Shown: positions 12,101-21,734 of the stretch, piece by piece
Position numbering within the stretch: the stretch's first letter is position 1
Layout: each line of letters opens with the position of its first letter
Assembly (NCBI GenBank): GCA_946894095.1
Contig: OX335644.1
Location: forward strand, 17,899,595-17,963,594
Direction: 5' to 3'
DNA from: Incurvaria masculella
Taxonomy: Eukaryota; Arthropoda; Insecta; Lepidoptera; Incurvariidae
DNA length: 64,000 bases
Notes under the pieces: generated by a model
What the model was told of the DNA's origin: nothing
Databases searched by the model: none
The model's input: the letters and a program-made list of their open reading frames with translations, nothing else
Program-made: the position numbers and the translations under genes

Positions 12101-14973
12101 CTGCGGCGTCACGTGATCTTACGGAGGACTACACACGCTCTTTCTCAAACTTTGGATATTTTTGGTGGAAATATTATTGTTTCTCCGAAACAGGAAAGAT
12201 TTGGTCAATGTATTTTGTTTTATGTTACATCATCTTATGTTATCTTCTTAGGGATTTACTGTTGTAGGAACCTATAAAATCTTTGAAACGAATGACGAAA
12301 AACATCGAAAGGTATAGTCGATTTAATAACAGGTGGGCCAGTAACTTCCGAAAGTTTTCATAATACATACTTTTACATTACTTTAAAAACGTTCAGGTTT
12401 GTTTGACGTTTATGCTTCAAAGGGAAAAAAACCCTTACAGGATCACTTTGTTGCTGTCTGTCTTTCAAGAGTTTTGTTCTCAGGAACGCGTAGAAATTGC
12501 TTGGAAATCGCTGTTTAAAATTGATATAAAATTATGAGGTTATATTATAAGGTTGATATTAAAATAAGCTCCTCATTCAATGTGATAAGAAAATCTGCCG
12601 TTTATGATACATATTTTGACCATCGACCTAGCATGCGTCCTATTTCTATGATTTTGACACTCACAAATCTAGAATCAGTTTGTGCGCCCGTCAGAATTGC
12701 ACTTGTTTTCATCAATTCATTCAATTCATTTTAATCAATCGTTGTCTGTGCACGTTTTTAGGGTTCCGTACCCAAAGGATGAAAACGGAACCCTATTACT
12801 AAGCCTCTGCTGGCCGTCCGTCCGTCCGTCCGTCCGTCTGTCTGTCTGTCTGTTACAGGGCTGTATCTCATGAACCGTAATAGATAGGCAGCTGAAAATT
12901 TCACAGATTGTTTATTTATTTTGCCGCTATAACAACAAATAGATGAAAATATAAAAATTAAAGGGGGGGCCAATACAAAATATGAGATTTTTTTGTGTTA
13001 AGTCTTGTACGATGGTACGGAACCTTTCGTGTGCGAGTCCGACCCGCACTTGGCTGGTTTTATCTTTTAAACCAGCTTCAAAAAAAGGAGGAGGTTCTCA
13101 ATTCTTCGAATCTTTTTTTTAATAATATAAAAACGATAATAAAAATAATAATATAATATGTGGAAATAATTGGCGGGGTTGGCCACCAAAACTTGTCGGT
13201 ATGGGGGCGGTTCAAAATATTAAGACATGCATTCTTTGTCCATTAGCCAAGGCACAATGTTGCACGGCGACTGACATCAAAATAGCGAAATCGTCTTCCA
13301 GGCCCTAACGTTTCCCTACCCCTAAACTCGCCCCTAAACGTCCGTTTTTTTAATAATATTTGAGAAAGCTTCGTTCTATGTCCGTATGTTTTGATTTTGT
13401 TGTAAATATCTGTATTTATCAATAAAAAAAAATCGAAAATGAACGTAAAAACATAAAAAGAATCTAATATTTATAACCCGATATTTTCCAATCTAAAAAG
13501 TATATTTAAAAAAATTAAAACATTCAGACGTAGATTTCTATAACATATTTTGGAATCCGAAATTTCAAAAACCTAGTAAAACATTAGGAGCATGGAAACA
13601 GTTATCGCTCGTAGTATGTGGAATTGATAGGGTAACGGCTCGGAGAATCAGTTCGCTTACGAATTCGCTCACTACTGATGTTCTCGAGTTCCAACGACAC
13701 GTAAAAAAATGTAATCTCCGTCTCCAAATCCAATATTTCTAGATTTCGAAAGGACGAGGTGAGCTCCTCGGATGGGTATTCAAAAGGCCAGCAGCAAGCA
13801 ATGCCACGAAATGAGTAACACTGCAATGCTCGCCAAGTCTAACTGGTATGCAAAACATACCGATATTACAGTATGCTACGGCTTGTATTCCCGACCAAGG
13901 GCGTACGGCTCAACCTCTTATAACAAGGAAGGAGACGTGCAATCTGGCGCGCCTACTATTAGACCCGCTTTCTCCAATTATGTAAAACTGAACCCCTCTT
14001 AAATGTACATGCCACACGCGATCACTTGCAGACGTATCGGAGGGTTTGTGTGGGGGGAACTGATTGGCGAACGTTTGGACTGTGGCTAGGTCAAATAGTC
14101 GTAACCGTAACAAAGACTAACGAAAAGTAGTATCTCAAAGTAATGCAAAGTGAGGTCACAAAGTACTAAAAATAAAAAAATATATAAATAAAAATAGTTT
14201 ATTGTATAAAATTGTTTACACATAGTCAAACCACTTACATATACAGATTACTTTTAAATAATAACATTCAATTTATGGTTTGCTTTGACTATGGCCGAGC
14301 GAGACTGTTTCCCTTAAACTTGTCTATAGACTGTCAAATAAGGGTCACAAAGTGGTGCCAAAAAACATTTACTTTTCTATAAACACACAATATAAACACT
14401 ACTTTTCAGTAGTCTTTGTTACGGTTACGACTATTTATGTCAGTCTGTGTGTCATACGACGTTCGGCGGCATCTACTATATATTTATTTTTGCTGTTGCT
14501 ACCATTTTTTGAGTCAACGTATTGAGAAATGTTTAAATTTCTTGAGATTGAGATTGAGTATTGAGAATTCTTTGAATTGAAATTTCAGGGCGATAAAGTT
14601 ATGTGTGAGATAGGTAATCGAAGTTATGCCACTTGTGTTATATTTTTATAATAATTGTGTTCCTCATTTGGCACTTATGAAAGAAAACATATCTTACTAG
14701 TTATTTTTCTTTAACTTTTTTACCACAGGCTGGCTTTTGATCGAAATAATTGACCCCTTCGTTGTTATTCCCAACGCGTTCCATCACTCAAAAATGTTCG
14801 TTCTATATTCAAAATCGCAACCAACCTGTCGGTGGGCGCGTGACAACCTGCGCCCCGAACGTCAGGCATATCGCACCGGCCAGCACAACACAAGACACGC
14901 CGGCGGCCGCCATGATCGCTCGCCGCTACCACGCCGCTACTGCGCCCGCGCCGACGCGGAAGGGCCTTTATAT
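1..14973 (-). CDS. Alkaline phosphatase, 5' part of gene (three exons, incomplete at 3' end)
   Basis: Gene-level entry; coding segments 14913-14826, 6655-6372 and 153-1 on the minus strand. Phases match at both junctions: exon 1 leaves 1 nt, exon 2 opens with 2 nt and ends in phase 0, exon 3 opens in phase 0. The product starts with a signal peptide, then the metal-ligand motif IGDGM (Asp about residue 85) and the nucleophile signature DSACTAT (Ser about 135). These are the family marks of metazoan secreted or GPI-anchored alkaline phosphatase, which hydrolyses phosphomonoesters at the cell surface. The N-terminal portion resembles lepidopteran midgut alkaline phosphatase. The rest (second metal site, GPI signal) lies left of the window. 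Intron 1 is about 8.2 kb and intron 2 about 6.2 kb; intron 2 holds the dead exon copies, a mariner remnant and LINE fragments. Confidence 0.85.
222..540 (-). mobile_element. Non-LTR retrotransposon fragment, C-terminal end of ORF2
   Basis: The minus frame contains [20 protein letters not shown] followed by [15 protein letters not shown]. This is the conserved tail of Jockey-like reverse transcriptase ORFs (LWN-LP-VFP, then FK--V--hL). Only about 100 codons remain. It sits in intron 2 of the phosphatase gene, next to a second fragment in the same orientation. Confidence 0.65.
630..960 (-). mobile_element. Second Jockey-like ORF2 fragment, frameshifted
   Basis: Minus-strand pieces in different frames: [18 protein letters not shown] near 890-950, [20 protein letters not shown] near 785-860, and [20 protein letters not shown] near 640-700. 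These occur in this order at the C-terminus of Jockey-type ORF2. Frame changes and stops show it is dead. Base 1-700 therefore holds two tails of the same class in tandem. Confidence 0.6.
1186..1340. mobile_element. MITE, family with GCACGAAAGGA ends (degenerate copy)
   Basis: Matches copies at 42360-42535 and 59045-59211: GTTAATCAATGTTCACGTC, GAACCGCATGGA, GTGACGTTGATTTTGATTTT and CTTTCGTGCACTC. Ends are eroded (GCAGGAAGATCC instead of GCACGAAGAGAC). Confidence 0.6.
2700..2988 (+). mobile_element. AGGGTTCCGT element, copy a
   Basis: Begins AACCGGCTAAGTGCGAGTC followed by a palindrome (GTGCGAGTCGGACTCGCAC), then AGGGTTCCGTACC. A conserved middle follows (GTTATGGCGGCAAAATAAAT, TTTCAGCTGCCTACC), then a GGAC run and the inverted end GGTACGGAACCCTAAAAA. 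It is a short non-autonomous element, no ORF. The class cannot be settled from sequence alone: inverted ends suggest a TIR element, but the 5' palindrome lies outside them. Confidence 0.75.
3690..4018 (+). pseudogene. mariner-type transposase, 3' remnant
   Basis: Starts at LHHDYA (the second catalytic Asp region). After a frame change come [20 protein letters not shown] and [20 protein letters not shown]. Then [12 protein letters not shown] runs to a stop at 4016-4018. This order is the C-terminal third of mariner transposase. It is inactive: a TAG interrupts it near 3782, and the third catalytic Asp (family CDFF) is His (YHFF). Confidence 0.7.
4560..4800. other. Unclassified repeat-like stretch
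   Basis: Holds a short inverted repeat (CACTTGATGTGCATG; TTAAAAACAAACTAAGTTTC; CATTAAGTGCATGTC) and AAGAGGCGACTGGGACAGAG. It has the look of an old dispersed repeat, with no ORF and no match to the other repeat families here. Confidence 0.25.
4866..5018 (-). pseudogene. Alkaline phosphatase pseudo-exon copy 6, internally deleted
   Basis: Starts like the other copies after an ACAG acceptor (first bases CA instead of CG) and runs to ARINV. It then jumps to the final GAGGAGTTCCCCGTC piece of the exon. The GDGM region is absent. Confidence 0.75.
5076..5342 (-). pseudogene. Alkaline phosphatase pseudo-exon copy 5
   Basis: 267 nt with the shared deletion. Its donor side reads GGCCGGCGAAGGTGAGC and so differs from the other copies; it is the outer, older member of the full-length units. 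Confidence 0.85.
5400..5666 (-). pseudogene. Alkaline phosphatase pseudo-exon copy 4
   Basis: 267 nt, nearly identical to the copy at 5724-5990 over exon and 57-nt intron, with the shared 17-bp deletion. Confidence 0.85.
5724..5990 (-). pseudogene. Alkaline phosphatase pseudo-exon copy 3
   Basis: Same 267-nt form and same deletion as its neighbours. It differs by GGAACTCCTTG near the donor, a variant shared only with the copy at 5400-5666, showing that these two are the most recent duplicates. Confidence 0.85.
6048..6314 (-). pseudogene. Alkaline phosphatase pseudo-exon copy 2
   Basis: 267 nt; 17-bp deletion removes the Gly-Met after the metal-ligand Asp and shifts frame. Splice signals are intact. 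It shares ACTTGTGTACATTG in the upstream intron and GGAACTCCTCG at the 3' end of the exon. Confidence 0.85.
6372..6655 (-). CDS. Alkaline phosphatase exon 2 (intact copy, metal-ligand motif)
   Basis: 284-nt exon between acceptor GCCAGTCACAG and donor AAG/GTGAGC. It encodes a segment with [34 protein letters not shown] and [18 protein letters not shown]. The Asp of GDGM is a metal ligand in alkaline phosphatases. It is the only one of six copies that keeps GDGMSVAT and stays in frame, so it is the functional exon. Its frame (2 nt in, phase 0 out) fits exon 1 and exon 3 exactly. Confidence 0.88.
6728..6767 (+). mobile_element. SINE tail fragment
   Basis: CTAATAACATGATGGTAGGTGTGGTATTAACCATCC equals the 3' end of the main SINE body. 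It directly abuts the AGGGTTCCGT element at 6769. Confidence 0.5.
6769..7060 (+). mobile_element. AGGGTTCCGT element, copy b
   Basis: Lacks the outer GGCCAAGTGCGAG half of the palindrome; begins ACTCGCACACGAAGGGTTCC and ends GGGTACGGAACCCTAAAAA. The GGAC microsatellite is expanded at 6952-7010 to about 60 bases. It lies in phosphatase intron 1, just upstream of exon 2. Confidence 0.75.
6952..7010 (+). repeat. GGAC microsatellite
   Basis: Repeated GGAC with a few GACA interruptions inside an AGGGTTCCGT element; the longest such run among the copies here. Confidence 0.8.
7281..7632 (+). repeat. Two-unit direct tandem duplication (~185-bp spacing)
   Basis: Units at about 7281-7446 and 7469-7632 share CAATAGAAGTATTC, TTATGAAATTGA-type and CCGTACCGCAAAACTC, ACGACAAT-CTCCGAGCTTGG and GGTCGCATATGAGCTGCT. 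Divergence between units is roughly ten percent by eye. No coding or transposon identity is recognised. Confidence 0.7.
8056..8110 (+). mobile_element. Short dispersed repeat (ACCGGCTTCAAAAAAAGGAG)
   Basis: TTTAACCGGCTTCAAAAAAAG and GGAGGTTCTCAATTCGTCTG recur at 11218-11270 and 13070-13115. They probably mark the end of a common transposon family whose body is not present. Confidence 0.5.
8110..11215. other. AT-rich intronic sequence of the phosphatase gene
   Basis: No exon, RNA gene or recognisable transposon body was seen on either strand. The only repeat-like piece is TTTTACCCGACTACGGCGAAGCC at about 9535-9560, which looks like the end of a dispersed element. Simple AT-rich sequence otherwise. 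Confidence 0.5.
11218..11270 (+). mobile_element. Short dispersed repeat, second copy
   Basis: TTTAACCAACTTCAAAAAAAC then GACGTTCTCAATTCGTCTG, matching 8056-8110 and 13070-13115. Confidence 0.5.
11920..12040 (+). mobile_element. SINE body fragment
   Basis: ATCGCATTGAATGAACGATGG, AAGCGGCAATGAAAATTG and GGCACCTAGTTCACGTGTGG match the middle of the SINE body seen complete at 38008-38416. Head and tail are missing. Confidence 0.65.
12755..13062 (-). mobile_element. AGGGTTCCGT element, copy c
   Basis: Complete copy in reverse: TTTTTAGGGTTCCGTACCC, GTCC run, AGCTGAAAATTTCACAGA, TTTTGCCGCTATAACAACAA, and GTGCGAGTCCGACCCGCACTTGG at the far end. It is followed at once by the ACCAGCTTCAAAAAAAGGAG repeat. 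Confidence 0.75.
13070..13115 (+). mobile_element. Short dispersed repeat, third copy
   Basis: AAACCAGCTTCAAAAAAAGG and AGGAGGTTCTCAATTCTTCG, adjoining AGGGTTCCGT copy c. Confidence 0.5.
14093..14436. mobile_element. MITE with ~40-bp TIRs (AAATAGTCGTAACCGTAACA)
   Basis: The left end reads AAATAGTCGTAACCGTAACA, then AAGACTAACGAAAAGTAGT. The right end is its reverse complement (ACTACTTTTCAGTAGTCTTTG, TTACGGTTACGACTATTT). Length is about 344 bp with an AT-rich interior and no ORF. It lies between exons 1 and 2 of the phosphatase, about 400 bp downstream of the exon 1 donor. A half-copy is at 38795-38850. Confidence 0.8.
14826..14913 (-). CDS. Alkaline phosphatase exon 1 (start codon and signal peptide)
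   Basis: ATG at 14913 in a good context (CGATCATGG). It encodes 29 residues: a hydrophobic core ([14 protein letters not shown]) followed by [10 protein letters not shown], the pattern of a cleavable signal peptide, as expected for a cell-surface phosphatase. The donor is ACAG/GTTGGT at 14825. The leftover G completes a codon with the first two bases of the exon at 6655. Support is structural (TATA box, initiator, signal peptide, phase) rather than homology, because signal peptides are not conserved. Confidence 0.72.
14941..14973 (-). promoter_or_regulatory. Core promoter of alkaline phosphatase (TATA plus initiator)
   Basis: Reading the minus strand, TATAAAGG lies at 14972-14965. A GCAGT initiator-like motif follows with its A at 14941, about 31 bases downstream. 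The start codon is 28 nt further on. Spacing matches arthropod TATA/Inr promoters. Intervening sequence is strongly GC-rich. Confidence 0.6.
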
Positions 14974-15129
14974 TTGAGACGTTTCGTCAACTGTCAGACT
15001 GAAGTGACTTGTCTCTGCTCACTGATAACGGTCAGCGGCGATTCTTCATCCATTTCATTGTCGAGATACAAGCGTACGGGGTTTTGTTTTCATCGCTTTT
15101 TAACTTTAGTGACTTATCTAAGATAAGAT

Positions 15130-17390
15130 ATTTGCTCGTTGTCCGTTATTCTTCATAAATTATAATGTTTGTATTCGTATATTAACCTTTCAAGTAAGAT
15201 ATAATTCAAAATTAATCTTCTTTCATAATTTATCAATGTCACTCACTGGAAGAAATACATTTTACTAATAAGTCCGGCCTTGTGCAGTACTTTTGCCGCT
15301 TTTTATAATTTGTTATTTTAATGAAATGGCAACATAAAGAATAATTTCAATCCCAGAAAGTAAGTTAGAGAAAGAAGTAAGACTTTATCCTGCGTATAGT
15401 TTCTTCATTCCACGATAATTTCTAGTTGTGGGCAGCTTTTCTCAAATGTGTATGGGAGGTGCCTTCAATTTTTTTTCAGCGGTACATAGGGTAATTGCGC
15501 TGGTTTCCCGACCGGGTTCAGTTTACGACCATTTCATGGTTTTGTTGCTTACAAAACAAGTTAATAGGGATTTGGGGGGTAATTGTTATTATTTAAATTT
15601 TGCCAAATAAATTCAGCAAAGCAACAGAAACACTAACAAAAATTGACATATCTATTAAAGCTATGCCTTAAATTAACATATCAACGAAAAACCATATCAA
15701 GTTACCATAAAAGCACAATCACTACCTCTAGACAGCGCTCCAATAACCACTTCCACCTTGGTTATCAATTCAGACGTAATATGAAGTAAAGATATTATGC
15801 AAACAGAAATGCCAAACAGTTCGAATCACCTATGAAAACGTTAGTTCAGATAAACACATCAACCGAAGATTTAACTCAAGTCACCGAACATGTACAAATC
15901 CGAAGCTTAGCCGACACAACGACATTAGCATCTCGATAAAAAGCAAAAGACATTCAAGACTGCATGAATGACTATTACTTACTAAGGTGATGAAAACAGT
16001 GACACTATGATACCTATTATGACAGTCCAAATCCACCCAAAATAGTAAACAGTAGCTATATCCATTTATTGAATATCTTTATCTTCCTGAGCTAACAGAA
16101 CTTAAAAAATTACTAAAGCACTAATTTCTGCAATTATTTAATCAGCGGCGTGGCGAATGTACTATGATAATAAAGAGAAAGCGAATCTCCAGAAAAAAAT
16201 GCAATCAAAAAAAGACATGCCGAATACTTTTACTTAACAGGCAAGGAACAAAATAAGACAAACCTTCTACTAAACAGATAAATACCTATGTTTTACAGAC
16301 GATTGATACCAATTAAGTTACTGAAAGAAAGCAGAAAAGCAAAGATAATATGGTTCTGAAAAACCACAGAAACTGAATTATGCACTTTTTGAAAACCTAC
16401 TAATAAGTGACTTTGAAGAAGATGGAAAAAAAGCGCCTGTTACTTCCGCGTTTGTAAGTACCACCTAAGATGTACCGACTTTTCAGGACTTTTCAATGAG
16501 GCAGTACAAGAAAAACCTTTTTAATGTAACAAGGGCTTGGTTAGAAGTAGTGAAGTAAAATATAATGTTACATTTTACACTTGGGATTTGAAGAAAATGA
16601 ATACGTAATTATCTGAACATGAAAATTATTCAAACGAAGCCATGGTCGTAAACTAGAATATGTGGTGGTCGGAAACTGAGTAAAGTGGTCGAAAACTAAT
16701 TTTTTGACCTTTTTTTTTAGTTTGATTTTTTTTTAAATAACTACTGATTCTGCACTGATTTAATAATTTTAACTTTGAACTAAAATTACCAAACTCCTTT
16801 TAAGAATACTAAAAGTCTGTATATCATAAAAGAAAATATTTTTTATTTTAGTTTGAAGTTCGAAAAGTAACTAACTGGTCGTAAACCGACGCACCTACCC
16901 TACCTAAGAACGAATAGTTATTAACTACTCGAAAATGTTAAAATAGTTAGCACTATTTTTTGTAAAAAAATAATAATAATTTATAATTACTGCGTGCCTC
17001 TAAATAATCGAAACATAACCGTAATATTGTATTATATCAAAAACACGAAACATTTGCCATAAACTGAACTTAAAAGTAATAAAACGAGTAAATTTGTCCT
17101 GCAGGAAGGAAACAACTTTCAATATTGAAATTAAACTTGTTTTTACGTTCCTGTAATTAAACTTTAGTTAGTGGTTTCTAGGTCCGGAGAATTTGTTTTC
17201 AGAATTTAGCTCCACTAATCAATTATGTTGTTTTCACAAATTGTTACAATGAAAAACCCAAATTGGGCTTCCCTAAATCGTTTCTTCACAGTCAGCCTTA
17301 AACCACCCCTATTTTAGCCACCCCACCAGCCATTATTAGGTCAACGGCGGTATGGTAAATAGTGAAAAGTGAATACGTGAGATACAGGGC
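15130..17390. other. AT-rich intergenic stretch
   Basis: Upstream of the phosphatase promoter. No exon, tRNA-like head or TIR pair was recognised on either strand. Confidence 0.45.
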
Positions 17391-17496
17391 TCAGGCCAGT
17401 GAAAGGGCTCTTTTGCTTATTTTATTGTATTTTATGTTATGAAAGGCACTATGGGACATTGGCTTTGCTCAAAAATCCGCCTGGTTTTCACCAAGT

Positions 17497-17641
17497 GCTG
17501 ATTTATTTTATTTGACACTTAAAGGGCCTTTATTACTAAAGTACTGATTATATTGCACTGGAATGTTTGCAAGCTGCAAAGAAAGGCCCTTAATATGTGG
17601 CGATTAAGCTAATCAGCAGCAGGTGAAAAAGGCCCCACATA
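17497..17641. mobile_element. MITE half-copy (AAAGGGCCTTTATTAC family)
   Basis: AAAGTACTGATTATATTGCAC, AAAGAAAGGCCCTTAATATG and AGCTAATCAGCAGCAGGTG match the right half of the hairpin element at 62618-62975. Confidence 0.65.
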
Positions 17642-18917
17642 ATAAATATTAAAGAAAAGAGATCTTAATGTCAAAATATTTTAATAATAATCTAATGCAA
17701 TAGTTTCCTGAAAACACGAAAACTCAATGAAAGTGAACAGTTATTCAGCACTGAACTCACTTCGCAATGGTCGCTGGGCCAAACAGCAACGCTGGCCGAT
17801 AGTGGACGTCTTCGCTTCCGTTGATTCGATTTAAACGCAGAACCGATCCATACTATGGCCTACATTAATGTCCGACAATTTAGTTCACGGCAGAAGACAC
17901 CGGATATCATAGACCGGTTAAAGGACAATGCCGGATTTTGTAAGGAAGGTGGTGCCTTTTTTATTCGCGCTGCCATAAACCAAACTTAGTTATTTTTGTT
18001 AAGTATAATCTTACAAACAAAATTTGTCATTGCATATTTATGCCTAAATGCAGTCCAAATTAAGTTACAAGGGTCAGAAGTTCAAATAAATCAATACGAA
18101 AAAAAAACAATTATAACTTCTAACCCTCATAACTTCATTCGAACTGAGTTTAGGCATAAACATGTCATAACAAATTCTGTTTGTAACAATGTTCTTAACA
18201 AAATAACTAAATTCGGTTGCAAGCCGGGCAAACACAAAAAAAACCTTGATAAAAGGGCACCAATTTCAGGCAAGGTCCCAGTATTTCATTTTTACTTTTT
18301 GTATTATTTTTTTCCATCCGCGTCTTCCTTAGGACCAATGTGAATCATTTAAGTCTATGAATGGGTTATTCATAGATTTGACCGTAAGTATCTCTGTCAT
18401 TCAATTCATTCATAAATATTCATTCATTCATGAAAATTAATCTATTCATGAATCATCAAGTCATACACAAAGGACGCAGGGAAGACTACTAACATCATAC
18501 AATGTACAAAACTCTGCGAAAACTACTAGTATGACAAATGTTCTATGACATTTTTAACTTGCGCAATCTGCCGTCACTGCCAGAACTAATTACACAGAAT
18601 TTAAACTAAGGTTGTTTCCAAATTTTGCCTAGGTAGGCGTGATTAAAACGTTACATTTATTAAATATAAATTAGGTCATGTAATTGCAAATAATAAATAT
18701 AATTGATATATATGAATTGGTTTGTATGCAACATTCACACTGAAATGTGAATTGCAATGCACATTTCAGAGTGACTTGTATGATATTAGCAGAATTTTAT
18801 TGTTCGGTGGATCTCTAGTTTGAGCGTACAAATAATGTTAAAAAAAAACATAGGACGCTACACAGAGTCGTTGCACAGCTAACGAAACCACACGAACTTT
18901 AGATCACTCTCCACTTA

Positions 18918-19107
18918 TTACCACCTTGTAGGGGAAAGGTAATTACTGTTTTACATTGATTCCAAACTATGGAGCAGCTCGCATTGATGACGAAAACCAC
19001 TTATTCAACTCAGAAAGAGAAAGAAAGTGGTTCATGCACGAGCCGGGATCGAACTCACAACTTCTTGAAAAAGAGGCGATGCTCCACCCCCTGAGCTACA
19101 AGCTACC
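18918..19107 (-). mobile_element. SINE, tRNA-derived head with part of body
   Basis: On the minus strand the head reads TAGCTCAGGGGGTGGAGC (A box) and GAGTTCGATCCCG (B box) at tRNA-like spacing. Then come TGCATGAACCACTTTC and the SINE body start. It has the clearest pol III promoter of all copies. Not a functional tRNA gene: no acceptor-stem pairing and it runs into the SINE body. Confidence 0.75.
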
Positions 19108-19303
19108 CTAATGAGATGTCTGAATTGTCCCTGATAACATTTAACGAACATTCCCATACAGAGACGGTAGTGCCGGCGAGTGACTTCGCTTACAAATTCG
19201 CTCACCACTTGCTCGAGTTCCAGGCATGCACCAAGAGGGAATTTAATGCAACAAAAATGTTATGTTTCGCGTCCCGAATTCGTAAGCGAGCTAACTAATG
19301 TGA

Positions 19304-19657
19304 ATGTGCTACGAATGTGTTAAGATCTCTTCTTCGTCCTTCTATGATCGCTGCCCTGTTGAGTCATGTAGCACTTTGGACTTCACGGAAACGATAAAAC
19401 CAACTAACGTAAAGGTTTTCCGTGCATGGCTTGAGGTTCAAGCGGAGTATCCTCATTATTCGCACAGCTGCGTGAAGAGGACATTTTACATGCGTGCGGT
19501 TAGGGAAGCACAGGTGGACACAGAGAACGAGATGATTCCGTGGGGTTATGTGCCTACTGAAGGGGCCCCTTCCGTCTTGTTGACGAGGGTAACCCGAATG
19601 ACTTTCAATAGCGAGAGTCTATTGGTTTCAGTATTAGGTCGTATGGGACCTCTGTAG
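19304..19657 (+). CDS. Unrecognised 117-codon open frame
   Basis: Contains CVKRTFYMRAVREAQVDTEN and ENEMIPWGYVPTEG; balanced composition and longer than most chance frames here. No start-site support, splice sites or family identity are seen. It may be a transposon remnant. Low confidence that it is coding. Confidence 0.15.
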   Translation: MCYECVKISSSSFYDRCPVESCSTLDFTETIKPTNVKVFRAWLEVQAEYPHYSHSCVKRTFYMRAVREAQVDTENEMIPWGYVPTEGAPSVLLTRVTRMTFNSESLLVSVLGRMGPL

Positions 19658-19790
19658 GCCTATTTATGAAATTCCGTGCTCAGGAATCAGGATTTTTTCA
19701 GAAGTTAAAACCACTTTTATGCCGGTATTTAAAGCGATTATATCGACGCAAAACGTGGTCCAGAATATATTTTTTTCTCGACTGACTGTA
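19653..19790. mobile_element. Degenerate MITE, family of 50530-50729
   Basis: TATGAAATTCCGTGCTCAGG, AATCAGGATTTTTTCAG, AAACCACTTTTATGCCGG and GGTCCAGAATATATTTTTTTC parallel the left half of the copy at 50530. The right end is eroded. Confidence 0.45.
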
Positions 19791-20343
19791 CCTACTGTTC
19801 CGGGCAGCAAGCATGGAGGACGGCAGTATTAACCGAAACTCGCGCCATAAGAACATCACAGGACAGCACACAAATTTAGACAGGCAGCCTAATTTATTTT
19901 TTAAAGTATGTGAATGAACTGGTTTCTGGTTTTGTATTCTTTTTAAGTTAGTTTCCCGACGATTTTTGAACTGATTGATTGAGTTAGCATTACTAATGTG
20001 CGTTTCACCCAAATGCCAAAAATCTGCAACTAAAGTGACTCACGTTGTTATGTATGGGTACCTGTAGTTGTGTAACAAGGCTCTTTCGTAGCACCTTGAA
20101 ACAGCGTATCGTGGAAAAATTAAGGAGCAAATCCTCGCAATCTAATTGATAGTAAATAAGTGTAAAGATAACCAACAATGTGTCGCGATGCTGATACAGC
20201 TTAACTGCTTACAGACGTCTCGTGAACGGAGATAAACTAACTATATTAGCGCCTGATAGTACGGAGCGACGAGATAGGTAAATATGGAATCTAACTCATA
20301 CACATATTTTTTACATGGGTATGGTTTTGTCTCTATAGCAAAC

Positions 20344-20462
20344 AAAAAAACTGGCCAAGTGCGAGTCAGACTCACAAACGAAGGGTTCCGTACAATCGAA
20401 CAAGATTTAACACAAAAAGTTTTTCCGTTTAGTTTTTGTATGGGATCCCCCTTTAATTATAT
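20344..20462 (+). mobile_element. AGGGTTCCGT element, copy d (5' part only)
   Basis: AAAACTGGCCAAGTGCGAGTC through AAGATTTAACAC and GTATGGGATCCCCCTTTAAT, then cut off where a long-TIR MITE begins. Confidence 0.7.
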
Positions 20463-20469
20463 TTTTTTT

Positions 20470-21070
20470 AAAAAGGAAAGAGGACGGCTCAGCAGTAATT
20501 CTAAAAGCGGCCGGCTTGCGAACGAATCCATGAGGCGGGCTGCGGAAGCTTGCTCGGATGCCAGGATCAGCATGGGATCTGCATCCCTTAAGGTCGGCCC
20601 GTAAGCATCAGAAAATGTGTCATCCCATACAAACGTAGTTTACTAATAATTTGAAAACCACTGTTCCAACTTACTTGATATTTGGTATCTAATATTAAGC
20701 TCCAAATATCTGTGTCTGCATGTCTTTGTTTTTTCGGTAAATGTATTCTGGGTCAAACCACAGAGAAAAAAAATACGTATGAAGATTTTCTTTTTGCTTT
20801 CATTTCATTCAGTTTGAATTAAAAAAAAACAAAAGCGTGCAGACACAGCTATTTGTTACCTGTTATTAGATATTAAAAATAAATTTAATTGGAATAGCGG
20901 TTTCCAAATGATGAGTAAACTACGTTTGTATGGGGGAAATAGCTTACGGGCCGTTCTTAAGCGCTCCGGTACTACTACTGACATTGAAGCAAGCCTCTTC
21001 AGCCCGCCTCATAGATTGTTTTGCGGGTCGGTAACAAGAGAGCTGCTGAAAAAATTAAGCGATCCTTTTT
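20470..21070. mobile_element. MITE with ~120-bp TIRs
   Basis: The left arm (about 20486-20605: GGCTCAGCAGTAATTC, CCATGAGGCGGGCTGCGGAAG, GGTCGGCCCGTAAGC) pairs with the right arm (about 20943-21060: GCTTACGGGCCGTTC, TTCAGCCCGCCTCATAG, AGAGCTGCTGAA). A second nested pair lies inside: CATACAAACGTAGTTTACTA with GAGTAAACTACGTTTGTATG. No ORF. Related inner ends appear near 33115-33160 and 63565-63600. Confidence 0.75.
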
Positions 21071-21078
21071 TTACGGGG

Positions 21079-21258
21079 GTTAACTGACGTAAGATGTGAG
21101 AAAATATGCTAGGGAATTAGATCACTTCTGAACTAAACAGAATTGAACGCAAAATATTCTACCCAGTAAGAGCGCAGAAGGTATGACATAAACGCTTCTG
21201 ATTGGTGCAGAATTGATCGAATTCCCTCGCTTATTTTCTCACATCTTACGTCGGTTCA
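21079..21258. mobile_element. Small MITE (CTGACGTAAGATGTGAGAAA)
   Basis: Ends CTGACGTAAGATGTGAGAAA and TTTTCTCACATCTTACGTCGG are inverted. A second inner pair follows (GGGAATTAGATCA with TGATCGAATTCCC). About 180 bp, adjoining the long-TIR MITE. Confidence 0.75.
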
Positions 21259-21734
21259 GCCCAAGGACTAAATATATTTTCTAACTTACTTACAAATTAT
21301 GTAGTCTAGAAGTAAGAGTTAGAGTTTTTATTAAAATGTCGTTGTATACTCGACTTTAAAAAGTAATTAATTGATTAACTTCGCTAGGTTCTTAAAGTAC
21401 ATATGCTTGAATATAGATAGAAGTTTGGTGACGTACACAGCTATAGATAACAGTTTTCGACATATAGCTATTGATTTAGCTATTAATCGATATTGTCATA
21501 TGTTATGCTCGAATTCCCATTTCTTGTTGGACTCACATTTTCTCTGAATAGTTAGCGCGGTGCAGGAACTCCGGGAAGGGACTTCTAGGCGAAAATGTAA
21601 TAGCATATAAATATAAAAAAATGTTTGAAGAAAAAAAAACATTTCATTTGACTACAAATATTGCATCTAACCGAGCTTTCTATGACAATAAGGTGGCAAT
21701 GAATGGTAAAATAAAATGATAATAGAACCAGCCC

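Noticed and set aside
19020..19107. tRNA gene on the minus strand
   Set aside because: A and B boxes are good, but there is no paired acceptor stem and the sequence runs into the SINE body; it is a SINE head.
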